This document shows positions 1 through 8,091 of a stretch of 64,000 nt of DNA, in pieces. The DNA lies in assembly GCF_024346995.1 (NCBI RefSeq), contig NZ_AP024887.1:992001-1056000 (forward strand), given 5' to 3'. This DNA is from Vibrio palustris (lineage in GTDB: Bacteria > Pseudomonadota > Gammaproteobacteria > Enterobacterales > Vibrionaceae). The first letter of the stretch is position 1, and every line of letters starts with the position of its first letter. The notes under the pieces are model-generated. The model made no database searches and was not told where the DNA came from. It worked only from the letters and a program-made list of their open reading frames with translations. A program made the translations under genes and the position numbers.

Positions 1-404
1 ATGAAGTACAAAATCTTGATCATCGTTTAGAAAGTCCATTAGGTAAAATGCTTACAGAGGGGCGTAAATTCGGAGTTTCTCTTATTTTGGCAACACAAAC
101 ATTAAGTATGCTTCGTAAAGATGAGCAGGATCGCTTGTTCCAGGCATCACACAAATTATTTTTCTCACCAGCAAAAACAGAAACGAAGACTTACGCAAGG
201 ATATTGGAGTTAAGTGTTCCAGGAACAAAACAAGCTGATTGGGAAAAACAATTATCAGATTTAGCTAAGGGACAATGTTTGTCTGTTGGCTATCACTTAG
301 ATCATGCTGGAAGTTTAAAAATGAGTGTTAAAAAGGTGATGGTTACTGCAATGGAAAGTCGTAAGTTATCGTGTCCAAAACAAGCGAATCAAGTAACTTA
401 TTAA
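1..404 (+). CDS. dptH: DptH/DndH-type HerA-like ATPase, C-terminal fragment (5' end outside window)
   Basis: The reading frame is already open at base 3, so this is the 3' end of a longer gene. The first visible residues, EVQNLDHRLESPLGKMLTEG, look like the end of a Walker B strand (an acidic D/E pair, with D split by the window edge), followed by the GRKFG..LILATQ segment typical of HerA/FtsK-like ATPases. In Dnd phosphorothioation loci, the DptFGH (DndFGH) proteins restrict DNA lacking the sulfur mark, and DptH is the large HerA-like ATPase. The dndBCDE operon on the opposite strand supports this identity. Only about 133 C-terminal residues are visible, so another HerA-type defence ATPase is possible. 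The stop at 402-404 is followed by a decayed frame that may once have been part of this gene. Confidence 0.62.
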   Translation, partial: EVQNLDHRLESPLGKMLTEGRKFGVSLILATQTLSMLRKDEQDRLFQASHKLFFSPAKTETKTYARILELSVPGTKQADWEKQLSDLAKGQCLSVGYHLDHAGSLKMSVKKVMVTAMESRKLSCPKQANQVTY

Positions 405-713
405 GCAGAAAATCACCTGAGGTACTAAAGAAAATATCTCAGGTTGAGTTAGCTAAAAGAAAAGCTGAAGTTGTCACTCTGCGCGAGTGTTATGACAGTA
501 CACCAGAGCATTCTCGTGAGATTATGTCGTATATGGAAAAATACAAGCAATTGGGAAAGCTGGTGAAAGAAATATATGGCAGAGGTATCCCTCAGTGTTA
601 CTGAGAGGTTTGATGATGAGATTTGAACGTTGTTAGTTGAAGCCACTTATAAACGTGGTGTTCTAGACTATGCGGCAACATTATGTGCATTGGCTTGTGT
701 TTGCAAAAATTGA
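371..713 (+). pseudogene. Decayed reading frame after dptH (or a 77-residue overlapping small protein)
   Basis: A GTG at 371 opens a 77-codon frame ending at 604. It is rich in Lys, Glu and Ser and overlaps the dptH end. The dptH frame becomes open again at about 560-570 and reads AEVSLSVTERFDDEI, then a TGA at 624-626, then TLLVEATYKRGVLDYAATLC and onward to a TGA at 711-713. Together the pieces look like one protein-like sequence of about 115 residues broken by one or two shifts and an in-frame stop. It could be a lost C-terminal tail of dptH, a dead accessory gene, or a genuine 77-residue protein with a weak start. I recognise no domain, and the ribosome site before GTG 371 is poor. Confidence 0.4.
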
Positions 714-724
714 GTGGATTGTTT

Positions 725-2488
725 ATGAAGATAACACCAGAAAGTAAGAGTTTAGAAAAAATCTTAAGTGGATTTGAAACAAGTTACTATGTCCCTGATT
801 ATCAGAGGGATTACTCATGGTCTTCCGATGAGGTGGAAACACTTTGGGAAGATGTGACCAATTCTTACGAGCAGTCATCGGAATATTTTATGGGGACTGT
901 TGTCTTAAAAAAGCATAGTGGTTCAGAAGATGAATTTGATATAGTCGACGGGCAGCAAAGATTAGCTACATTCTCTATATTGTTTTCTGTTATTTCTGCT
1001 ATAAGTGAGTGTTTCAGTTACAATGTGAATTTATTTTCTGATGTGGCAAGAAATGATGAAAATAAAAAAATTGCTAAGAAAATTGAATCTATAGCATCTA
1101 GTAGACTTTTAGAAGTTAGTGAACCAGATAATTACTTTTTAAAACTCAACAAAAAAAATGATATATGCTTTCAAAATATAATTAGAAATAGAGATAAGGT
1201 GTTATTAACTGAAGATGAAATTAAAGTTAACAGGACAGATAAGCGGCTAATAAAAACACAGAAAACTTTTTATAAGCTAATTTGGGACTCCATTAAAGGT
1301 GAAGGTGCTCTTGAATACTTAAAAAATCTACTAATTCATATAGTAAAAAAATTAAAGTTTATTACTATAGAGGTGGAAAATGATTATGATGCATTTCTAC
1401 TTTTTGAGTCACTAAACTCTAAAGGAATGGACTTAAGTGTATCTGATTTAGTAAAAAATAAAATATTAATGAAGTGGAACGATTCAGTTAATAATGATAA
1501 TAGTGATTGTCTTCTTGAATCATGGGATTTGATGATTTCTAATATCGAAGCTTCCAGAATTAATCCAGTTGATTTTCTGAGAATATACTGGGAAGCAATT
1601 CAAGGCATTAATACAACTAAAAAAGAATTATACAAATATGTTAGTAACTATGTCGATTTATGTGATAGTGGTAAGTTAACTATTTTTACCAAAGACTTAT
1701 TAGATCAATCAGAAGCACTGTCTATATATGCATCAAAAGATTTGATCTTTCCAACATCAAATCATAAAAGAGAACTATATTTAAAGGCTTTTGGAGATAT
1801 CAATTCTTTAAAGTATACAACATGTTTACCATTGATAATGTATTGTAGTAAAGTAAAGCCTGAATTATTAGATTGTGCATCTCAATTAAGTTTATCATTT
1901 TTATTCCGATGGATTACTATTGGTGGATATTCGGTTGGAGGTGCGAAAAAAGTATTTGATACAGTCATTAAGAATTTAAAAGAAGGTAAAAGTGCTAAAT
2001 CTGCATTTATGCCATTTTTTAGTTATGAAGAAAAAATTGGTGATGCTGAATTTAAACAATTAATTGCGCAATTTAAAACTCAAGATAATAGTATATCTAA
2101 ATATATTTGGTCTAAATATGAATTGAACGGAAATAATAATGAGAAGATACCTAATTACTCTGAGATCCATTTAGAACATATTATTCCCCAGAGTCCTCTA
2201 AAATGGGAGGGGGAAAGGAAATTTGAGCTTCCCCAAGGTACTGTTATAAAAGACTGGATATATAATATTGGTAATATGACTTTACTTAATAAAAAGCTAA
2301 ACCAAAAAGAGCAAAATGATGTCTTTTCTAATAAAAAAGATAGCTATAGTAAATCTAGTTTTATTGAGACTAAAACAATAAGCTTAAAGGAGGATTGGCA
2401 AGTTAAAGATATTCTTAATCGAGCTAAAGCTTTAAGTGATGTTGCAGAAAGAATTTGGCCTCTAAGTATTGATTTAGTCACTGAATAA
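725..2488 (+). CDS. DUF262-DUF1524 nuclease, GmrSD/SspE type
   Basis: This is a complete 587-residue protein. The N-terminal DUF262 domain shows YQRDYSW (26-32) and the DGQQR nucleotide-use motif (75-79). The C-terminal DUF1524 domain has an HNH-like HLEHIIP (from residue 482) and NIGNMTLLNKKLNQ (from residue 514), the usual active-site layout. Fused proteins of this kind are modification-sensing endonucleases: GmrSD cuts glucosylated hydroxymethylcytosine DNA, and SspE is the phosphorothioate-stimulated effector of SspABCD systems. Its place between a dptH-like end and dndBCDE suggests a role in the same defence locus. I chose ATG 725 over ATG 683 because the DUF262 pattern starts just after it and the longer frame overlaps the decayed frame. 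The gene is very AT-rich, consistent with transfer. Which mark it senses is not known. Confidence 0.85.
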   Translation: MKITPESKSLEKILSGFETSYYVPDYQRDYSWSSDEVETLWEDVTNSYEQSSEYFMGTVVLKKHSGSEDEFDIVDGQQRLATFSILFSVISAISECFSYNVNLFSDVARNDENKKIAKKIESIASSRLLEVSEPDNYFLKLNKKNDICFQNIIRNRDKVLLTEDEIKVNRTDKRLIKTQKTFYKLIWDSIKGEGALEYLKNLLIHIVKKLKFITIEVENDYDAFLLFESLNSKGMDLSVSDLVKNKILMKWNDSVNNDNSDCLLESWDLMISNIEASRINPVDFLRIYWEAIQGINTTKKELYKYVSNYVDLCDSGKLTIFTKDLLDQSEALSIYASKDLIFPTSNHKRELYLKAFGDINSLKYTTCLPLIMYCSKVKPELLDCASQLSLSFLFRWITIGGYSVGGAKKVFDTVIKNLKEGKSAKSAFMPFFSYEEKIGDAEFKQLIAQFKTQDNSISKYIWSKYELNGNNNEKIPNYSEIHLEHIIPQSPLKWEGERKFELPQGTVIKDWIYNIGNMTLLNKKLNQKEQNDVFSNKKDSYSKSSFIETKTISLKEDWQVKDILNRAKALSDVAERIWPLSIDLVTE

Positions 2489-2527
2489 GATATTAGAGAG
2501 GAAAGTTTCATTCTCCTCTCTATTATC
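2489..2527. terminator. Bidirectional terminator between convergent defence genes
   Basis: TAGAGAGGA at 2494-2502 pairs perfectly with 2514-2522, and the stem extends to 2489 and 2527 with one mismatch. T-rich DNA follows on the right (TTATCTTATTTTT) and A/T-rich DNA on the left. It lies exactly between the stop of the nuclease gene and the stop of dndE, which face each other. Confidence 0.75.
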
Positions 2528-2537
2528 TTATTTTTGA

Positions 2538-2885
2538 TTATATTGTTTGGCTAAAATTAGAAATGCTTTTATGATTTCTAATAGAGGCTACACCATCCTC
2601 AACATGAGCAGCCCAAGCTTGTTGGTGCTGCTTACTGTCTAGCTCTGGGTAGTACATTTTAAGTACTAATTCAGTAATATCACTGGTTTCACCTAGCCAA
2701 GTAAATTTATCGAGAACCAATGAACCATCCAGTTTTGCTTCTTGGCCGTTATAACGAAAGTCCGTTTCGATTGAACGAAAAAAAGCAATACGAGCAGATA
2801 CGTTTGGCGTGATGCCGGTATAGCCTTTGAGTTTTTTTAAGTTTTCCTCGGTGGTTTTCGTTAAGTTCATGCGATTAGGTAGCAT
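2538..2885 (-). CDS. dndE: DNA sulfur modification protein DndE
   Basis: This 115-residue protein is last in the dndBCDE operon. Size, position and the N-terminal pattern (LTKTTEENLKKLKGYTGITP, then ARIAFFRSIE) match DndE. DndE is a small tetrameric protein that binds nicked double-stranded DNA and is needed to place sulfur in the DNA backbone. Its ATG overlaps the dndD stop (TAATG), so the two are translationally coupled. An in-frame ATG at 2870 would give a protein five residues shorter. The C-terminal tail after about residue 100 is low in conserved features. Confidence 0.88.
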   Translation of the reverse strand: MLPNRMNLTKTTEENLKKLKGYTGITPNVSARIAFFRSIETDFRYNGQEAKLDGSLVLDKFTWLGETSDITELVLKMYYPELDSKQHQQAWAAHVEDGVASIRNHKSISNFSQTI

Positions 2886-4903
2886 TATACCGCCTCCTGT
2901 CGTGATGGTTGCCAGAAGTAACCTTGCTTAATATGTGATGACTTGGTTTTACCATCAAAGCTAATTTCATAAGTCTTAGCGATATCGTCTTGTATTAGAT
3001 CGATGTAGTCTTTATCGATTTCTGTATCCGTCGATAAAATCACCACTTGATGACTGGCTGTTGGGAAATAGTTTTCTACCAACTTATCGCGGTGATGTGA
3101 ATCTAAGCGACCTAATGGCGTGTCTATAATAATGGGTAACTTGTGACCGGATGTAGAACCTAATGCTTCTAGTATCGAAATCGCATAGATTTGCTTTTCA
3201 CCTGCCGACATGGCTTTACGGCTGATGGCATTGCCTGCTTCATCAATCAAGTCTACATCAAACGTTTTTGGATCGATGCTAGCAGCAAGTTGCAAATCGT
3301 CTTTACGTGCCAATTTTTTATACGATTCAACAAAGTTTTGCTCTAGTGTTTTTACACGAGCTTTGGTGAGTTGCTCTGAGAATTTATCGAGTAATAAAAT
3401 CCCATTTTGTGCGTTCTCAATACTTGCGTTTTTATTAGCGCTGTCTTTGTGCTTGTCGTGCAGTTTTTGAATTTGACGAGCTAAGTCTAGAGCTTCACGC
3501 ATAGCTTGTTTTGCAGATTCTAAAGTTTCTACGTATTTACTGATAAGATCTTGTTTCTTTTTATCTAAATCTCGAATTTTGTTCAGTGTTGTTTGTAGTT
3601 GCTCTTGCTCTGGCGCACGAGCGACGTTTTCCGAGATATGATCGAGTTCATTTTCCACAACTGTGAGGCGGTTGCGAGCTTCATCAAAGCGTTTAAATGA
3701 CTCTTGACTGCTGTGATTAATTTGGTAATCGATCGCGCTTGCTTGGCTTTCGGAAATATCAAATAGCAGCTCAGCGCTTTCTGTCGCATTCATGTACTCG
3801 TTAAAACAATCACTGATAGCATCCATAGCAACGGGAGCAGAGCTGGCTAAACGAAATGAAAGATCTTGGCGTAATGTATCAAGAAAAGAATCCAACTCTT
3901 TACCGAAATGTTGTTTCTGTTTGGTGGATTGCTCTTGTTGAACTTGCTGAAGTAACGCTTTCATGGTTTTCGGAGCCAGTGCAAAAGGTAAGCTGGTTTC
4001 CATTTCCATGCGTAGCTGTTTCTCAAGCTCTACCTTTTCTTTTAATAACACATCAATTTTATGTGTTTCTTGCTCTCTAGTTTCTGCCCAGGCGCCGCCA
4101 TTTTGAGAAAGCTCATTTTCTAAATTAAGAATGTCTCTTGAGACTAACTCAATTTGCGCATCAATAATGTCGGCTTCACCACGTAAGCTTTCTGCTTTTC
4201 GTTCACTGGATATACGTTGCTCATCGAGTTGATCAAGCTGCTCTTTGATGGATTGAGAGAGGGAGGCTGAACCCTGTTTTTTAAGGTAGATATTTAAATC
4301 GCTTTTGAGCTTACTAATAATGTCTAAACCCAATAAGCGACGTACTGCGGTTTTGAGTACGGTACCGGATTGATCTTCAGCTAGCTCGGCAATTTTTTCA
4401 CCATCAAAAAAGAATAGATCAGCAATGCCATTCGGGATTAATTCATTCAAAAATCCTTGGCACTGTTTGTAGGAGAGCTCAGTTAATGCTTCGCCATCTT
4501 TTTCTAAATGCAGTTTGTCGAGCTTACCTTTTTTCCAATTACGGACGACTTTATAGGTATTTTCTTCGCCTGATTGGTTATGCCTAAACTCTAATTCAAT
4601 AGATGCATTGTTTGGGTTATTAGAGCCGGAGCCCTTATGAACAAGCTCGGCCAAAGCCTCAGCATACTCATTGTCATACATGAGTTTACCAAACGACTGA
4701 CGGCCGTACAGGGCGAGACGTACTGCTGTTAAAATTGAGGTTTTACCTGCGCCATTCAATCCGCCAAACAAGATAATCGGGCGTTCTGTACCTGATATTT
4801 CATCGCCTTTTGCGTTACGCACTGCCGAAGAGGGGCTTAAATCAATTTCGTGCAAGCCACAAAAAACGCGAAAATTATGAAGAGTAAGTTTTGTAATTAA
4901 CAT
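2885..4903 (-). CDS. dndD: DNA sulfur modification ATPase DndD (SMC-like)
   Basis: This 672-residue SMC/RecN-type ATPase belongs to the phosphorothioation machinery. It has a Walker A FGGLNGAGKTSI (about 46-57), a long Gln/Glu/Lys-rich coiled-coil middle (roughly 200-500), a signature-like SAGEKQIYAISIL, and a Walker B/D-loop IIIDTPLGRLDSHHRD near residue 590. DndD is thought to provide ATP-driven DNA remodelling or nicking for sulfur insertion together with DndC and DndE. It lies 9 bases after dndC and overlaps dndE by one base. Length and domain order are normal, with no sign of damage. Confidence 0.93.
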   Translation of the reverse strand: MLITKLTLHNFRVFCGLHEIDLSPSSAVRNAKGDEISGTERPIILFGGLNGAGKTSILTAVRLALYGRQSFGKLMYDNEYAEALAELVHKGSGSNNPNNASIELEFRHNQSGEENTYKVVRNWKKGKLDKLHLEKDGEALTELSYKQCQGFLNELIPNGIADLFFFDGEKIAELAEDQSGTVLKTAVRRLLGLDIISKLKSDLNIYLKKQGSASLSQSIKEQLDQLDEQRISSERKAESLRGEADIIDAQIELVSRDILNLENELSQNGGAWAETREQETHKIDVLLKEKVELEKQLRMEMETSLPFALAPKTMKALLQQVQQEQSTKQKQHFGKELDSFLDTLRQDLSFRLASSAPVAMDAISDCFNEYMNATESAELLFDISESQASAIDYQINHSSQESFKRFDEARNRLTVVENELDHISENVARAPEQEQLQTTLNKIRDLDKKKQDLISKYVETLESAKQAMREALDLARQIQKLHDKHKDSANKNASIENAQNGILLLDKFSEQLTKARVKTLEQNFVESYKKLARKDDLQLAASIDPKTFDVDLIDEAGNAISRKAMSAGEKQIYAISILEALGSTSGHKLPIIIDTPLGRLDSHHRDKLVENYFPTASHQVVILSTDTEIDKDYIDLIQDDIAKTYEISFDGKTKSSHIKQGYFWQPSRQEAV

Positions 4904-4912
4904 ATTTAGATC

Positions 4913-6544
4913 TTAAAACTCTTTCTTTAGTAAAGCATCAATCTCATCAAGTTGTTCGTTATAGCGATTGATTTCTTGTTGGTGAATATCGTATGCAGAC
5001 TTACTTTGTAAGTTAGAATGCTTTTCTTTGATAGACTCTAGGCTACCCCAGTCTTGTTTTAACAATGATGCGACTTTATCATTAATACCACTACGACGGC
5101 TCAACCCTTCCATAGAAACCTCAAGTTCGATGAGCTTCATAATCATTTCTGGTGCTACATCATAGTCGTTACTTAGCTCTTGAAGTAATTGAGCATCATC
5201 TTTGCCAAAGCTAGCACTATCGTCATAGACCCAATCTAGATCGAAGCCGTAAACCTCTCTGAAGAGCGCAGGAAGTGAATCATTCCAATCGGGTTCGTTT
5301 GGATCATGAATCCATTCCTGACGAATAGCATGCAATTCAGGTACTGTAATCAGTTCAATTTCGCGTTTTTCATCTTTAAAACGTTTGTCTAGCTTTAATA
5401 GCTCTTTTAGCCATTGCTTACGATATTTTAACCAGTACGGACCCGGTATGTGTTTGCGATCGCTGGCAATGTCTTCGCCTTCTTTTGCATACTGATAAGA
5501 GACTTTTCCCGTACGACGTTTATAGTTACGGAATTCATTTTTATTGGCTGGATCTGTGGTAAAAGCAAGTTTATTGCGAAACTCAAGTAGTGGTGCCATC
5601 CACTCTTCACCGTTACTGATCAAGCTCTCCATCGCGCGGTCTTTCGTGACGACCGTACACGTCCAACACCCAAAACGTGAATTACCACAAGATGGGGTCG
5701 TTTCATCAATCACCATAGGGCACTCGCCTTGGCCAGATGAATCTTTATAGAGATTCCATAACGTTAGGTTTTTAGAACCCCATGGATTTTCCCACTCTAA
5801 TTCATATTTATTTTGCCAAATATTTTTTGTTCCGTATGGCGTTTCTTTCGTTTCTAGATGACAAAGACGAAGTATTTTCCAAACATCATCGACAGCCCAA
5901 TTATCAATAGGAGTGAAGATAAATGCATTGGCTAGGGTAGTATGCCGAGCGAGTCGAGTACCATCGATTTTGTGTTTCGCGATTACTTGAGCACGCGAGG
6001 CACTTTCTTGGCTACGAGAGCCTAATACGACAATGACTTCGTCGTATTTTGATACTGTTGATTTAATAAAATCGCTAACAGGATCGATTTTCATACGTTC
6101 AGTACACCAACGGAATGAGCGTGTTGGTGCGGGATAACCTTTACCCAATAAGTTGACCCAGAAAGTATCATTGCTCTCTGGAACTACTTTATGAGTGGTA
6201 ATCGGCAGTTCATCGCGTTTAGCCCCTTTTTCAATGGCATCTAACGAGTCTTTTATATGGTTTACAACTACGGGAGTTTCAACCAAAGTATCTGATGAGA
6301 CGACAAATATAGGCTTTGTTCTTTCTTCTTTAGGTAGGCCAAGCAGTGCCATGTAGACCAATGACATAACCGCAGATGAATCTTTACCACCACTATAGCC
6401 AATAACCCATGGTCTATTATCTGCACAATAAACTCGTTGAACATCTGCGATGTAGTGGCTTAGTTTGTGACTGGCAAAGTCTTCGTTATTTATAAATTCT
6501 TCATACTCTGCTAAATCTTCAGCCAGTAGGAGTTCTTCTATCAT
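4913..6544 (-). CDS. dndC: DNA sulfur modification protein DndC (PAPS reductase-like, Fe-S)
   Basis: This 543-residue ATP-pyrophosphatase-fold protein adenylates the DNA backbone and receives sulfur from a cysteine desulfurase (DndA or IscS). The PP-loop is YSGGKDSS (50-57). Cysteines at about 147 (RWCTER), 286, 293 and 296 (CGNSRFGCWTC) fit the 4Fe-4S ligands of the DndC/PAPS-reductase family. The C-terminal part of about 150 residues is charged and helical. Its ATG overlaps the dndB stop (TAATG). No dndA desulfurase gene is next to it, so the host IscS is the likely sulfur source, as in many Dnd loci. Confidence 0.93.
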   Translation of the reverse strand: MIEELLLAEDLAEYEEFINNEDFASHKLSHYIADVQRVYCADNRPWVIGYSGGKDSSAVMSLVYMALLGLPKEERTKPIFVVSSDTLVETPVVVNHIKDSLDAIEKGAKRDELPITTHKVVPESNDTFWVNLLGKGYPAPTRSFRWCTERMKIDPVSDFIKSTVSKYDEVIVVLGSRSQESASRAQVIAKHKIDGTRLARHTTLANAFIFTPIDNWAVDDVWKILRLCHLETKETPYGTKNIWQNKYELEWENPWGSKNLTLWNLYKDSSGQGECPMVIDETTPSCGNSRFGCWTCTVVTKDRAMESLISNGEEWMAPLLEFRNKLAFTTDPANKNEFRNYKRRTGKVSYQYAKEGEDIASDRKHIPGPYWLKYRKQWLKELLKLDKRFKDEKREIELITVPELHAIRQEWIHDPNEPDWNDSLPALFREVYGFDLDWVYDDSASFGKDDAQLLQELSNDYDVAPEMIMKLIELEVSMEGLSRRSGINDKVASLLKQDWGSLESIKEKHSNLQSKSAYDIHQQEINRYNEQLDEIDALLKKEF

Positions 6545-7620
6545 TACAGTTGCTTCTCTAATGCTTTTTCGTCAGGAGTTAATGCAAGCCCTAACTTGAG
6601 TTTTAATGCGTTGCTCGTTAAATTAATATTCGTTGTCGATTTGGATATACGGCCGTGATTCATGGTTCTTTTTATCCATTCTGGGTTCGCTTTGCGCCAA
6701 TCGACGGATTGTAACTCTTTTATGTGTGTTTCCCAATCATTCGGGTACTCGCTGAGTAATTGTTTTCCTAGTAACCCTAATGCCTGCAAGGCGACGCCAT
6801 GTGCATGTATGTATTCTTGCCTTAGTTTGGCAGGGGAGACTTCTTTGTTAAGCATCATTTGCCAATCGGGGATAGTGCTCGTTACCGCTTGCCAGTACTT
6901 TATCGAGATATTTTTTTCTTCGTCAGTAAAGCCTTCTTTATTACCTTTACCAAAAAGTGCTTTGGTGGCTTGCTTGATAGAACTCAACGTAAATAGTTTG
7001 TTAGAACGAGGACTAACGTTGGATTTTTCCATTTCGGTGAAGCCAATGAAAGGTTTCACTTCTAAGGCGAGATAACGAGCTAAATCTGAACTTTCATCGC
7101 GATGATCGTAGAGTGTACCTAATGATGTACTAGGTTTAACGGCGTATTTGTTGAGGTCTGCGAACATTTGCTGACTTTTTTCCAATCCTTCATCGACAAA
7201 GAAAAGGACAGGAAGATTGTCTTGTCCAAGATCTGGATTTTCTCTTAGTGCTTCTTCAATCGCTTTGCGTCGATGCTGTCCATCATTAATGAGAATTTGT
7301 GCATCCATTGGTACTTTTAAGATACCTAGATTTGGAGCATCCCCCATATCTTCGAACGAAATTTCTGTTCCGACTGAAACAGTTAAAGCAGAAAATACAT
7401 AATCTTTGGGGTTATCTAAAAGATACTTAACCATGTCAGGTATACGAGTTTTGTTGAGTGTTCTTTGCGCTCGTAATTCTGGTGGAACATCATCTTCGTT
7501 ATAACTAAAAATTTTAGGAATAATTCTTAAAGGGCATGTTGCAATATAAAAAGGTCGACCTGCTTGAATTCCTCTTACAGCAGGGAATGAGTAGCAGTAT
7601 CCTGAGTCGTTATGTTGCAT
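6544..7620 (-). CDS. dndB: DndB, DGQHR-domain regulator of the phosphorothioation operon
   Basis: This is the first gene of the dndBCDE operon. With ATG 7620 the protein is 358 residues and carries the family motif NDGQHRRK (112-119). DndB represses or tunes Dnd operon expression and limits modification, but is not needed for sulfur insertion itself. The frame stays open to 7698, and ATGs at 7665 and 7674 are possible. I prefer 7620 because the repeat and inverted-repeat block at 7635-7679 looks like an operator rather than coding sequence and the conserved region begins just after residue 5. The ribosome site before 7620 is weak, so the start is uncertain; the product is not. Confidence 0.87.
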   Translation of the reverse strand: MQHNDSGYCYSFPAVRGIQAGRPFYIATCPLRIIPKIFSYNEDDVPPELRAQRTLNKTRIPDMVKYLLDNPKDYVFSALTVSVGTEISFEDMGDAPNLGILKVPMDAQILINDGQHRRKAIEEALRENPDLGQDNLPVLFFVDEGLEKSQQMFADLNKYAVKPSTSLGTLYDHRDESSDLARYLALEVKPFIGFTEMEKSNVSPRSNKLFTLSSIKQATKALFGKGNKEGFTDEEKNISIKYWQAVTSTIPDWQMMLNKEVSPAKLRQEYIHAHGVALQALGLLGKQLLSEYPNDWETHIKELQSVDWRKANPEWIKRTMNHGRISKSTTNINLTSNALKLKLGLALTPDEKALEKQL

Positions 7621-7634
7621 AATAAATTGATCCA

Positions 7635-7679
7635 GTATGTCATTCTTTCTACTATTGTATGTCATTTTTAACATACAAT
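7635..7679 (-). promoter_or_regulatory. Candidate operator of the dnd operon: GTATGT direct and inverted repeats
   Basis: GTATGTCATT occurs at 7635-7644 and again at 7657-7666, exactly 22 bases (about two helical turns) apart. The second copy is also half of a perfect inverted repeat, ATTGTATGT (7654-7662) and ACATACAAT (7671-7679), with an 8-base spacer. It lies at the dndB start, where Dnd regulators are known to bind palindromes. The regulator itself is not identified; DndB is one candidate. Confidence 0.55.
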
Positions 7680-7698
7680 AAAGAGTGATAACAAACAC

Positions 7699-8091
7699 GA
7701 TAAATAAGTACTTAAATTTATAGACTTAACTGAAGTTTAGGGCTGACTTAACTTTTCTCTGTTGATTTTTTAGATGCTTCATCATACTCAGATGATTTAA
7801 AACTCTTTTTGAATTCAATAGATAAAGCTCTGTTGTTAAATATTGGAAATCATACAACAATAAAGTGGGATCAAAACATAATGAACAGTCTCATCTGGTT
7901 TTCTATTTTTAACGGTTAGCTATCATTTTTACTGTAATGCAGTATTAGGTAGGGAGCTTGAATAGTCATGATGTTATGCGACGAGTTTCATTTTTTGAAT
8001 GACTATCTTCGTACAAATAAGCCCTTATCTATAATGATCGCCCCTAGGCTCTATCGATTGCGTGGCTCAATCCAGGCGGGGGTGATAGCGT
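7699..8091. other. Boundary stretch between the dnd locus and argP
   Basis: No convincing gene is present. A plus-strand frame without a good start runs from about 7757 to a TAG at 7920, with protein-like composition (DFLDASSYSDDLKLFL near its beginning). It could be the tail of a disrupted gene left by island insertion, or chance. ATAGTCAT at 7962-7969 and its inverse at 7999-8006 form a loose hairpin. No clear attachment repeat was found. Confidence 0.35.

Noticed and set aside
6662..7075. 137-codon plus-strand open frame
   Set aside because: It is antisense to dndB, which has clear family motifs and operon context. Its composition looks like reverse reading of coding DNA.
1..8091. Attachment-site repeats or an integrase for the dnd locus
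   Set aside because: I saw no tRNA gene, integrase or flanking direct repeat at the right edge; the left edge is outside the window.
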